Assembly: GCA_018401465.1 (NCBI GenBank)
Contig: JAGYKE010000004.1
Location: 806,001 to 870,000, forward strand
Direction: 5' to 3'
DNA from: Aestuariivita sp.
Lineage (GTDB): Bacteria; Pseudomonadota; Alphaproteobacteria; Rhodobacterales; Rhodobacteraceae
DNA: 64,000 nt
Shown: positions 44,628 to 52,400 of the stretch, piece by piece
Position numbering within the stretch: position 1 is the first letter of the stretch
Layout of the letters: every line of letters starts with the position of its first letter
Notes under the pieces: generated by a model
Told to the model about the DNA's origin: nothing
Seen by the model: the letters and a program-made list of their open reading frames with translations, nothing else
Database searches by the model: none
Position numbers and translations under genes: made by a program

Positions 44628-44918
44628 ATGCCCAAGGGATACATCATCGGCCATGTCACGGTGCATGACGCCGGGGCCTATGCGCCCTATTCGGCGCGCA
44701 ACAACGATATCTTCCCGCGCCACGGCGGGCGGTTCCTTGTCCGCGGGGGGAAGGCGGAGGTGGTAGAGGGCGAAACCCATGCCCGCCATGTGGTGATCGA
44801 GTTCCCGTCCTATGACGCCGCGCTCGCCGCCTATAACGACCCTGAGTATCAGGAGAACATGAAGACGCGCCTCGCCTGTTCCGAGGGCACCATCATCGTG
44901 GCCGAAGGCTGGGAGTGA
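44628..44918 (+). CDS. DUF1330 family protein
   Basis: 96-residue dimeric alpha-beta barrel-type protein of the DUF1330 family. It starts MPKGYIIGHVTVHD and contains the conserved GGRFLVRGG segment, then VVIEFPSYDAALAAYNDPEYQ. Some members are linked to acid tolerance or lycopene cyclase-like folds, but function is unknown. AGGGGGGAAG precedes the ATG. Single gene. Confidence 0.88.
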   Translation: MPKGYIIGHVTVHDAGAYAPYSARNNDIFPRHGGRFLVRGGKAEVVEGETHARHVVIEFPSYDAALAAYNDPEYQENMKTRLACSEGTIIVAEGWE

Positions 44919-44935
44919 CAGGGGCAGGGGCGGCA

Positions 44936-45002
44936 GGGGGGCTCTGCCCCCCTCGCGCCTTGCGGCGCTCACCCCCCGGGATATTTGTGAACCCGAAGAA
45001 GA
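44936..45002 (+). repeat. Dispersed intergenic palindromic repeat, copy 1
   Basis: Hairpin GGGGGG-CTCTG-CCCCCC (44936-44952), then CCCCCCGGGATATTTGTGAA and CCCGAAGAAG. The same two blocks occur in reverse orientation at 56107-56169. Confidence 0.8.
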
Positions 45003-45140
45003 TGCGGGCGTTGAGACCTTGTTAACCCGCGCCGTGCCAGTCTGACTTGGCGGTACAGGCGGGGACGCCGATGACCGCACCCGGAGAAGCCCCCTGCCTT
45101 GTGATGAGTGCAGGGGGTGGACCCCGGGCGAGGGTCCGGT

Positions 45141-45175
45141 CTTCTCTGGGTTTCAAATATCCCCGCCGGAGGCTC
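45141..45175 (-). repeat. Dispersed intergenic repeat, diverged copy 2
   Basis: CTTCTCTGGGTTTCAAATAT followed by CCCCGCCGGAGGCTC is a diverged reverse copy of the GGGATATTTG-GAACCCGAAGAAG block. Confidence 0.55.
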
Positions 45176-45322
45176 CCGCCCGGGCAACGGGCGCGCCGGT
45201 CCGAATTGTGTCATCACCGGGGACAGTGGCCCCGAAAATTCCCTTTTGTCGAACGACATCCGCCGCGATCGACAATCAGTTTCCGTCTCAGGGACAAACG
45301 TCCACAGACAGGAGAGCAGGCG

Positions 45323-45535
45323 ATGATGAATGCAGAGACAGCCACCCCGATGATGATCGAAAGCTCGGTTCTGAGTTTTCTGGCCGAGGAGCGGCGCAAG
45401 TCGGTGTCGGCGCGCGAATGGCGCTTCCGTGTGATGGGCTACGGATACTCCGTGCGCGACGTGGGTGGGCGGCAGATGGTGACCAAGCTGCCGCAGGGCC
45501 GTTTCCTGGGCGTGCTGCCGACCGATTTCGCCTGA
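45323..45535 (+). CDS. Small hypothetical protein
   Basis: 70 residues, no signal peptide. The central part, FLAEERRKSVSAREWRFRVM, is strongly basic and helical, and the end QMVTKLPQGRFLGVLP is hydrophobic. GGAGAG lies before the ATG. The composition and clean start suggest a real gene, but I recognise no family. It ends one base before the end of the convergent LOG-family gene. Confidence 0.6.
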   Translation: MMNAETATPMMIESSVLSFLAEERRKSVSAREWRFRVMGYGYSVRDVGGRQMVTKLPQGRFLGVLPTDFA

Positions 45536-46378
45536 TCAGCGGCCGGGGATTTGGGCCCGCCTTGTGGCGGGGTCCCAGCCGTCGATGGCCTCCATCGCCT
45601 CTTCCGCCGTTTCCACGAAGCGGAAGAGCGTCAGGTCCTCGGGCGAGATGGTGCCGGCATCGGCCAGACCTTCCCAGTCGATGATCTTTTCCCAGAAGGC
45701 GCGCCCGAACATCAGGAAGGGCACGCGCTCCATCCGGCCCGTCTGGATCAGGGTCAGCGCCTCGAAGGTTTCGTCGAGCGTGCCGAACCCACCCGGAAAG
45801 ACGCAGATCGCCCGCGCGCGCATCAGGAAGTGCATCTTCCGGATCGCGAAATAGTGGAAGTTGAAGCTCAGCTCGGGCGTCACATAGGCGTTGGGCATCT
45901 GTTCATGCGGCAGCACGATCGACAGGCCCAGCGATATTCCCCCCGCCTCGGCCGCGCCGCGGTTGCCTGCCTCCATCACGCCGGGGCCGCCGCCGGTGGC
46001 GATGACGTTCTCGCGGCAGCCGGTGGCGACGGACCGTTCCGTCATCGCCCGCGCGAAGCGCCGCGCCTCTTCGTAATAGCGCGACAACTCGCCCAGCGTC
46101 TTTGTCCGCGCCTTGTCCTTCTGCGCGGGTTCGGGGATGCGCGCGCCGCCGAACAGGACCACCGTGCTTTGCACGCCGCGTTCGGCCAGCAACAATTCGG
46201 TCTTCAGCAGTTCGAGCTGCAGCCGCACCGGGCGCAGTTCGTCGCGCAGCAGGAATTCGTCATCTGCGAAGGCCAGCCGGTAGGAGGGCGACGAGGTCTG
46301 CGCCGTGGGCGGCAGTTCCCCCGCCGCGATGCGGTCGGCGCGCGCGTCGCGGAAGCGGCTGTTGCGGCTGTCGGTCAT
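45536..46378 (-). CDS. LOG family protein (lysine-decarboxylase-like fold)
   Basis: 280-residue LOG/YgdH-type protein. The nucleotide-binding loop GGGPGVMEAGNRGA and the signature PGGFGTLDETFE are complete. LOG proteins release the base from nucleoside monophosphates (cytokinin activation in plants; pyrimidine/purine monophosphate nucleosidase in bacteria). The N-terminal 70 residues before the Rossmann fold are longer than in minimal LOG proteins. I start at MTDSRNSRF. Confidence 0.88.
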   Translation of the reverse strand: MTDSRNSRFRDARADRIAAGELPPTAQTSSPSYRLAFADDEFLLRDELRPVRLQLELLKTELLLAERGVQSTVVLFGGARIPEPAQKDKARTKTLGELSRYYEEARRFARAMTERSVATGCRENVIATGGGPGVMEAGNRGAAEAGGISLGLSIVLPHEQMPNAYVTPELSFNFHYFAIRKMHFLMRARAICVFPGGFGTLDETFEALTLIQTGRMERVPFLMFGRAFWEKIIDWEGLADAGTISPEDLTLFRFVETAEEAMEAIDGWDPATRRAQIPGR

Positions 46379-46452
46379 CGGGTCGGTCCTTGTGGGCGTC
46401 GCCCGGGAGCCTATAGGGTCCGCCACGACAAGGCCAAGGGAAGGACGCGCGG

Positions 46453-47373
46453 ATGGACTGGAAAAGCACGATCGCGGCAGCGGCGACACGCATCGCGGGC
46501 CATGTGCGGGTGACCCCGGTGATGATGGCGGCCGATCTGGGGCTGGACCGGCCGGTCGACCTGAAGTTCGAGCAGATGCAGCATACCGGCAGCTTCAAGA
46601 CGCGCGGCGCTTTCAACACGCTGTTGTCGTCGGACGTGCCCGCGGCGGGCGTGGTCGCGGCGTCGGGCGGCAATCACGGGGCGGCGGTGGCCTTTGCCGC
46701 GCGGCGGCTGGGGCATGCCGCCACGATCTTCGTGCCCGAAATGGCGGGTCCCGCGAAGATCGCGCTGATCCGCGACACCGGTGCCGATTGCCGGATCGTA
46801 CCGGGGGCCTATGCCAATGCGCTCGACGCCGCGCTGGCGCACGAGGCCGAGACCGGCGCGATGCAGGTGCACGCCTATGACGCGGAAAGCACCGTGGCAG
46901 GCCAAGGCACCGTCCTGTCGGAATGGGAGGCGCAGGGCTTGCAGGCCAATACCGTCCTGATCGCCGTGGGCGGCGGTGGGCTTTTGGCGGGTGCGATGGG
47001 TTGGCTGGGCGGCGCGCGCCGCGTGGTGGCGGTGGAACCCGAAACCTCCTGCGCGCTGCATGCGGCGCTGGCGGCGGGCGGGCCGGTGGATGTGGAGGTG
47101 TCGGGGATCGCGGCCAATGCGCTGGGGGCTAAGCGGATCGGCACGATCTGCCATGGGCTGGCGGTCGAGACGGGCGCGCTGTCGGTCCTTGTCACCGACG
47201 ACGCCATCGCCGGCGCGCAGCGGCACCTGTGGCGGCAATTGCGCCAGCTGGTGGAACCGGCGGGGGCGGCGGCGCTCGCCGCACTGACATCGGGGGCCTA
47301 TGTGCCCGCGCCCGGCGAACGGGTCGCGGTTCTGGTCTGCGGGGCGAACCCCGCGCCCGACCCTTTCGGCTGA
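46453..47373 (+). CDS. PLP-dependent threonine/serine dehydratase-like protein
   Basis: 306-residue fold-type II PLP enzyme. The lysine that binds PLP is in HTGSFKTRGAFN, the substrate Asn loop is ASGGNHGAA, and the phosphate-binding glycine loop is VGGGGLLAG. It has no ACT regulatory domain, so it is of the catabolic or serine racemase-like type rather than IlvA. Substrate is probably L-threonine or L-serine or a related hydroxy amino acid. A short gap separates it from dapD. Confidence 0.87.
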   Translation: MDWKSTIAAAATRIAGHVRVTPVMMAADLGLDRPVDLKFEQMQHTGSFKTRGAFNTLLSSDVPAAGVVAASGGNHGAAVAFAARRLGHAATIFVPEMAGPAKIALIRDTGADCRIVPGAYANALDAALAHEAETGAMQVHAYDAESTVAGQGTVLSEWEAQGLQANTVLIAVGGGGLLAGAMGWLGGARRVVAVEPETSCALHAALAAGGPVDVEVSGIAANALGAKRIGTICHGLAVETGALSVLVTDDAIAGAQRHLWRQLRQLVEPAGAAALAALTSGAYVPAPGERVAVLVCGANPAPDPFG

Positions 47374-47442
47374 CGCTTATGCGTTGCCCGGCGTGGCCTG
47401 CGCCGATATAGGGGCCACAATCAGACGAGGAAGGGGAACCGC

Positions 47443-48270
47443 ATGTCCAACGCCCGGCTTGAAGCCGCCATCGAAGCCGCCTGGGAGGCGCGCGACACCA
47501 TCACCCCCGCCACCACCGGCGAGACGCGCGACGCGATCCAGGACACGCTGAACGCGCTGGACAAGGGTGCGCTGCGCGTGGCCGAGAAACAGGCCGACGG
47601 CAGCTGGCACGTGAACCAGTGGGCGAAGAAGGCGGTGCTGCTGGGCTTCCGGCTCAAGGACATGGAGGCCCAGTCGGGCGGACCTCAGGGCGGCGGCTGG
47701 TGGGACAAGGTCGACAGCAAGTTCAAGGGCTGGGGCGACGACGACTGGAAGGCCGCCGGTTTCCGCGCGGTGCCCAACTGCATCGTGCGCCGCTCGGCCT
47801 ATATCGCGCCGGGCGTGGTGCTGATGCCGTCCTTCGTGAACCTTGGCGCCTATGTGGACACGGGCACCATGGTCGATACCTGGGCCACGGTGGGCAGCTG
47901 CGCGCAGATCGGGAAGAACGTGCACCTGTCGGGCGGCGTCGGGATCGGCGGCGTGCTGGAACCGATGCAGGCGGGCCCGACGATCATCGAGGACAATTGC
48001 TTCATCGGGGCGCGGTCGGAAGTCGTCGAAGGCGTGATCGTGCGCGAAGGGTCGGTCCTTGGCATGGGCGTCTTCATCGGCCAGTCCACCAAGATCGTCG
48101 ACCGCGAGACGGGCGAGGTCATGTATGGCGAGGTGCCGCCCTATTCCGTGGTCGTCGCGGGGTCGATGCCGTCGAAGAACGGGATCAACCTGTATTGCGC
48201 GGTCATCGTGAAGCGTGTGGACGAACGTACCCTGTCCAAGACCGGCATCAACGACCTTTTGCGCGACTGA
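47443..48270 (+). CDS. dapD: 2,3,4,5-tetrahydropyridine-2,6-dicarboxylate N-succinyltransferase
   Basis: 275-residue left-handed beta-helix acyltransferase of the succinylase lysine/DAP pathway. Characteristic segments: [40 protein letters not shown] and [12 protein letters not shown]-terminal globular domain (1-100) binds the dicarboxylate. Other steps, dapE and dapF, are in this window at 51.2 kb and 28.2 kb. Confidence 0.95.
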   Translation: MSNARLEAAIEAAWEARDTITPATTGETRDAIQDTLNALDKGALRVAEKQADGSWHVNQWAKKAVLLGFRLKDMEAQSGGPQGGGWWDKVDSKFKGWGDDDWKAAGFRAVPNCIVRRSAYIAPGVVLMPSFVNLGAYVDTGTMVDTWATVGSCAQIGKNVHLSGGVGIGGVLEPMQAGPTIIEDNCFIGARSEVVEGVIVREGSVLGMGVFIGQSTKIVDRETGEVMYGEVPPYSVVVAGSMPSKNGINLYCAVIVKRVDERTLSKTGINDLLRD

Positions 48271-48359
48271 TTTCCTGTTTCACATCCCTGACGGGAACGT
48301 GACGCGGCGGCAGTGACTTGTGTGTACTGTGGGCCCATGCACGCGGATATACCGCGTGC

Positions 48360-49073
48360 ATGGACCTGATCTTTGCATATATCGCCGGGCTTCTGACCCT
48401 CATCAATCCCTGCGTGCTACCGGTGCTGCCCATTGTGCTGGCCACGGCGCTGAACGCGAACCCGCGCGGGCCGCTGGCGCTGGCTGCGGGGATGAGCCTG
48501 TCTTTCGTCGCCTTCGGGATGCTGGTCGCGACGGTCGGCCGCTCCATCGGGCTGACCGAGGACCGGCTGGCCGACGCGGGTGCCTTCGCCATGCTGGTCT
48601 TCGGTGCGGTGCTTCTGACGCCGCCCCTGTCGGCGCGGTTCGAGGCCGCGCTGGCGGGCGTGTCGGCGCGGGCCGACATGACACTGTCGCAGTCAGGTGC
48701 GGGCGGGCTTGGCGGGCAGTTCCTGGGCGGGCTGCTGCTGGGCGCGGTCTGGTCGCCTTGCATCGGGCCGACGCTGGGCGGGGCTATTGCGCTGGCCAGT
48801 CAGGGCGAAAGCCTGCTCTGGGCCTTTCTCATCATGTGCGCCTTCGCCGCCGGTGTCTCGACCCTCATCCTCGGGATCGGGCTGGGCGGACAGGAACTGA
48901 TCCGGTCGCGCGCGCAGGCCCTGCGCGGGGTGGCCGCGCGGTCAAAGACCATCCTTGGCGTGGTCTTCGTGGCGGTAGGCCTCATGATCCTCTTCCGGCT
49001 GCATCACGCCTTCGACCGCTGGGCGCTGCAGGTCCTGCCGCACTGGTTCACCGATCTTTCCGTAAGCTTCTGA
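48360..49073 (+). CDS. CcdA/DsbD-like membrane thiol-transfer protein
   Basis: 237-residue membrane protein with about six helices. The two redox cysteines lie in INPCVLP (Cys18, helix 1) and WSPCIGP (Cys134, helix 4), the CcdA arrangement. It should carry electrons from cytosolic thioredoxin across the membrane. It is directly upstream of a thioredoxin-like exported protein, its likely partner. I choose the internal start MDLIFAYIAG, which puts helix 1 at the N terminus. Confidence 0.87.
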   Translation: MDLIFAYIAGLLTLINPCVLPVLPIVLATALNANPRGPLALAAGMSLSFVAFGMLVATVGRSIGLTEDRLADAGAFAMLVFGAVLLTPPLSARFEAALAGVSARADMTLSQSGAGGLGGQFLGGLLLGAVWSPCIGPTLGGAIALASQGESLLWAFLIMCAFAAGVSTLILGIGLGGQELIRSRAQALRGVAARSKTILGVVFVAVGLMILFRLHHAFDRWALQVLPHWFTDLSVSF

Positions 49074-49091
49074 CCCCTGAAGGAGATAGAC

Positions 49092-49520
49092 ATGAAACGA
49101 CGCGACTTCCTGATTTCGGCCCTTGCCGCCTCTGTCGCGGTGCCGGGCGCGGCCCTCGCGATGGAGCTCAAGACCATCGAATTCGACGACACCGACCCGA
49201 TCGCCGCAGCCCTTGCCGAAGGCCGGACGGTCTTTGTCGATTACACGACCGACTGGTGTTCGACCTGCGCGTCGCAGCTTCGCACGATCAATGCGCTGCG
49301 CAGCGAAAACCCCGAATACGACGCCAACATCGTCTTCGTACGGGTGGATTACGACATCTTCGGCAAGGCCCCCGTCACCACCGCCCGCAACATCCCGCGC
49401 CGGTCGACGCTGATCGTCCTGAAGGGTGACGCGGAACTGGGTCGCATCGTCGCCGGCACCGGCAAGGACGCCATCAAGGCGCTGATGGACACCGCACTCA
49501 CGGCTGCCACCACGTCGTAA
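49092..49520 (+). CDS. Exported thioredoxin-like protein
   Basis: 142 residues. A twin-arginine-type signal (RRDFLISALAASVAVPGAALA) is followed by a thioredoxin-like domain with the redox centre DWCSTC (Cys56, Cys59) and the cis-Pro region RNIPRRSTLIVL. It has the size of the C-terminal DsbD domain, so with the neighbouring CcdA-like protein it reconstructs a split DsbD: periplasmic disulfide reduction for cytochrome c or other targets. AAGGAG precedes the start 18 bases after the ccdA-like stop. Confidence 0.87.
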   Translation: MKRRDFLISALAASVAVPGAALAMELKTIEFDDTDPIAAALAEGRTVFVDYTTDWCSTCASQLRTINALRSENPEYDANIVFVRVDYDIFGKAPVTTARNIPRRSTLIVLKGDAELGRIVAGTGKDAIKALMDTALTAATTS

Positions 49521-49562
49521 ACGGGGCTGTTGCGGGCCGCGCGGCTGCGTTATATCGCGGGC

Positions 49563-49913
49563 ATGCAAGACATGCCCGAAAAACGCAGCCGCCAGCAGGT
49601 CTATACCCTTCTCGTCCAGATCGGGCGCAAGACGGGCGATGGCCTGCCCAAAGGCAGCACCGGTGCCGCGCTGATGATCTATGCCAGCGGCGTGGACGAA
49701 GCCGAGGCCGTGCGCGAAACCGTGGCGATCCTGAAACAGGCCGATACCGCGCCGCTGGACGTGACGGGCTATGGCACGCTCGACGAACGGCTGGCCGAAG
49801 GGCACGAGATCGACGCCGAGGAACGCGCGCTCATGCAACGGGCGCTCGATGAGAACGCGGTGATCGTGGCCCAGATGACACCTTTCTTCGGTGACGATCA
49901 GGCCGCGCGGTAA
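49563..49913 (+). CDS. Hypothetical protein, alpha/beta
   Basis: 116 residues, soluble, no signal peptide. Repeated amphipathic segments (RQQVYTLLVQIGRKTGDGLP, EAVRETVAILKQAD, EEIDAEERALMQRAL-like) suggest a small helical or ferredoxin-like fold; no family recognised. The C-terminal 16 bases overlap the convergent Hint-domain gene. MQDMPEKRS is chosen as start because of codon bias onset. Confidence 0.6.
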   Translation: MQDMPEKRSRQQVYTLLVQIGRKTGDGLPKGSTGAALMIYASGVDEAEAVRETVAILKQADTAPLDVTGYGTLDERLAEGHEIDAEERALMQRALDENAVIVAQMTPFFGDDQAAR

Positions 49914-50998
49914 TCCGCCAGCACCTGCGCGTCATAGGCGCGCAGCACCGGGTATTGCGTCGGGCCGTGATCGGGCAGGGCCGACGCGTCGAACGGTGCC
50001 AGAAGGCTTGCCCCCAGAATGCGCGGCTTGCGCCGCAGCCGCCCGATATGCAGGCTTTCGGTGAAGGTGCCTGCCGCCTGTATCGCGTCGTGCCGGGGCA
50101 GCAGGACCTGCGCATAGCGGATCGTGCCTTCGATGTGCAGCCGGGCGGCGGCCGAGGCGCCGGACAGATGCCGCGCGGGCACCAGAACCGCCTCGTGCCC
50201 GAAGAGGTATTCCACCTCGTTGCCGCGGATCAGCAGGTTCTGCTGCGGCGAGACAAGGATATCCTGCCTCAGCCCGAAGAAGGGCGCGCGCAGAAGGACC
50301 GGCGCGAAGGCGCCGCGCGCGGGCACCGTGCGGTCGATGCGGGCCAGCACTGGCACGGCCTGTCCGTCATCGGTCAGAACCAGATCGCCGCGCTGCAGCC
50401 GCCCCACCGGCACATGTCCGCGCGGCGTGGCGACCGGCGTCGCCGGGTGCAACCCGGGCGAGGGGCCGACGCAGTCGACATGGTCCGCGACGGCGATGAA
50501 GTCGATATCCTCGCTCAGGCTCAGATGGCCTTCGCCCATCGCCAGCGCGCGCAGGTCACGCAGCGGGATGGGGCGTGGTGCGCGCAGCGTCTGCAGCGTC
50601 AGATCGCGCGTCGCTGTATTCTCGACCGCAGCGAACCCGCGTCCTGCAGGCGCGTCCCAGGCATAGGTCAGCCGCACGAGATCGGTGCGCCCGGTTTCGG
50701 CATGGCTGACCGTGACATGCTGCAGATCGTCGCCATTGGCGATGACCAGCGACAGCCCGCCGCCCGGCAGCGCCTGCAGCGTGATCTGCAGGGGCCGGTC
50801 GCCATCGAGCCGGAACATCAAAAGCGGGCTGGGCCGCCGCCGCGGGGTGAGCCGCGTCTCGATCATGATGGTGCCGTGCGGCACCAGCGCATCGGCGGGC
50901 ACCGGGCGCAGCAGTGCCTGCGGAGACATCCCCGCGCCGGTCAGCCCGGCGGGGTCGAACAGCCGCGACTGCGCGTCGTGAAGGCCGATCCAGCCCAT
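49898..50998 (-). CDS. Hint-domain (hedgehog/intein-like) protein
   Basis: 366 residues. The N-terminal about 180 residues are beta-rich with no recognised domain. From near 185 there is a Hint domain: the opening GLHPATPVATPRGHVPVGRL then LQRGDLVLTDDGQAVPV, and later DILVSPQQNLLIRGNEVEYL. The residue at the usual Cys/Ser nucleophile position appears to be Ala/Thr, so self-splicing is doubtful. Such Hint proteins are abundant in Rhodobacterales, often next to calcium-binding secreted proteins. No extein-like downstream partner is visible. Confidence 0.82.
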   Translation of the reverse strand: MGWIGLHDAQSRLFDPAGLTGAGMSPQALLRPVPADALVPHGTIMIETRLTPRRRPSPLLMFRLDGDRPLQITLQALPGGGLSLVIANGDDLQHVTVSHAETGRTDLVRLTYAWDAPAGRGFAAVENTATRDLTLQTLRAPRPIPLRDLRALAMGEGHLSLSEDIDFIAVADHVDCVGPSPGLHPATPVATPRGHVPVGRLQRGDLVLTDDGQAVPVLARIDRTVPARGAFAPVLLRAPFFGLRQDILVSPQQNLLIRGNEVEYLFGHEAVLVPARHLSGASAAARLHIEGTIRYAQVLLPRHDAIQAAGTFTESLHIGRLRRKPRILGASLLAPFDASALPDHGPTQYPVLRAYDAQVLADYRAA

Positions 50999-51203
50999 GT
51001 CAGGCGGTGGCCCTGACGGGCGTCGGTATGGTAGCGTGCCCCTCGGTCATCTTGGTGAGCCTGCTCGCTCTTGTCTGCCCTGTTGAGGGCTTGTTCGTTG
51101 CCGCCAGCTAACATGGGCCGGTGCGCCCTGTCGTCCCCGGGGCTTGGCATCGGGGCGATTTGCGGCCAAGTGTGGCGCAATCCCCGCAGAAAAGGACCCG
51201 GAC

Positions 51204-52349
51204 ATGACCCCGACCGACGCCGCCGACCTGACCGCGCGCCTGATCCGCTGCCGCTCGGTCACGCCGGAAGAGGGTGGCGCGCTTGCCCTTCTGGCCGAGG
51301 TGCTGGTCGATGCGGGCTTCGACTGCACCCGCGTCGACCGGGGCGGCATCGCGAACCTCTATGCCCGCTGGGGGCAGAAGGGGCACGCGCGCAGCTTCGG
51401 GTTCAACGGGCATACCGATGTCGTCCCCGTGGGCGACGCGGCCGCCTGGACGCATGACCCCTTCGGGGCCGAGGTGGCAGATGGCATCCTTTACGGCCGG
51501 GGCGCGACCGACATGAAATCGGGTGTCGCCGCCTTCGCCGCCGCCGCCATCGACTTCGTCCGCGACACCCCGCCCGACGGCGCGGTCATCCTCACCATCA
51601 CCGGCGACGAGGAGGGCGACGCGACCGATGGCACGCTGGCCCTTCTCGACTGGATGGAGAGGGAGGGCGAGTCGATGTCGGTCTGCCTTGTGGGCGAACC
51701 GACCTGCCCCGAGCAGCTGGGCGACATGATGAAGATCGGGCGGCGCGGGTCCATGACCGCGTGGTTCACGATCACCGGGCTTCAGGGCCATTCCGCCTAT
51801 CCGCACCGCGCGCTGAACCCGCTGCCTGCCATGGCGCGGCTGATCGACCGCCTTGCCTCGCATGAACTCGACCGGGGGACGGATCATTTCGATCCCTCGA
51901 CGCTTGCCGTGGTCACGATCGACACCGGGAACCCGGCCACCAACGTGATCCCGGCGGAGTGCCGAAGCGCGGTCAATATCCGGTTCAATGATCTGCATAC
52001 AGGCGCGGGCCTGACCGACTGGCTGCACGGCGAGGCGGACCGCGTGGCAGAGGCGTTCGGCGTGAAGATCGACATGCGCGTGAAGGTGTCGGGCGAGGCC
52101 TTCCTGACCCCGCCGGGGCCGCTGTCGGACCTTGTCGCGCAGGCGGTCGAGGCGGAGACTGGCGTCACCCCCGCGCTCTCCACCACCGGCGGCACGTCGG
52201 ACGCCCGCTTCGTCAAGGCGCATTGCCCGGTGGTGGAATTCGGGCTGGTCGGCCGCACCATGCATCAGGTGGACGAATGCGTTGAACTGGCGCATATCCA
52301 TCAGCTGAAGGCGATCTATTCGCGCATCCTGAAAGAGTATTTCGCATGA
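51204..52349 (+). CDS. dapE: Succinyl-diaminopimelate desuccinylase
   Basis: 381-residue M20 metallopeptidase-fold enzyme. Zinc site residues: [12 protein letters not shown] (His, Asp), [10 protein letters not shown] (bridging Asp), [12 protein letters not shown] (catalytic Glu and ligand) and a C-terminal His in GRTMHQVDE. The dimerisation domain is the insert around 180-290. It removes succinate to give LL-DAP, the substrate of Dap[10 protein letters not shown] is chosen as start, behind AGAAAAGGA. Confidence 0.95.
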   Translation: MTPTDAADLTARLIRCRSVTPEEGGALALLAEVLVDAGFDCTRVDRGGIANLYARWGQKGHARSFGFNGHTDVVPVGDAAAWTHDPFGAEVADGILYGRGATDMKSGVAAFAAAAIDFVRDTPPDGAVILTITGDEEGDATDGTLALLDWMEREGESMSVCLVGEPTCPEQLGDMMKIGRRGSMTAWFTITGLQGHSAYPHRALNPLPAMARLIDRLASHELDRGTDHFDPSTLAVVTIDTGNPATNVIPAECRSAVNIRFNDLHTGAGLTDWLHGEADRVAEAFGVKIDMRVKVSGEAFLTPPGPLSDLVAQAVEAETGVTPALSTTGGTSDARFVKAHCPVVEFGLVGRTMHQVDECVELAHIHQLKAIYSRILKEYFA

Positions 52350-52400
52350 CGCCGATCGCGGTGGCGCAGACCATGCCTGCGGTGATATAGGTCCCATGAC

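Larger units (their letters stand above)
44919..45322. other. Intergenic region with two palindromic repeat units
   Basis: No gene seen. It contains two units of a dispersed repeat (44936-45002 and 45141-45175) in opposite orientation, then the leader of the small protein at 45323. Confidence 0.6.

Noticed and set aside
52346-52387. 13-codon frame overlapping the dapE stop
   Set aside because: Too short and without conserved features; most likely chance.
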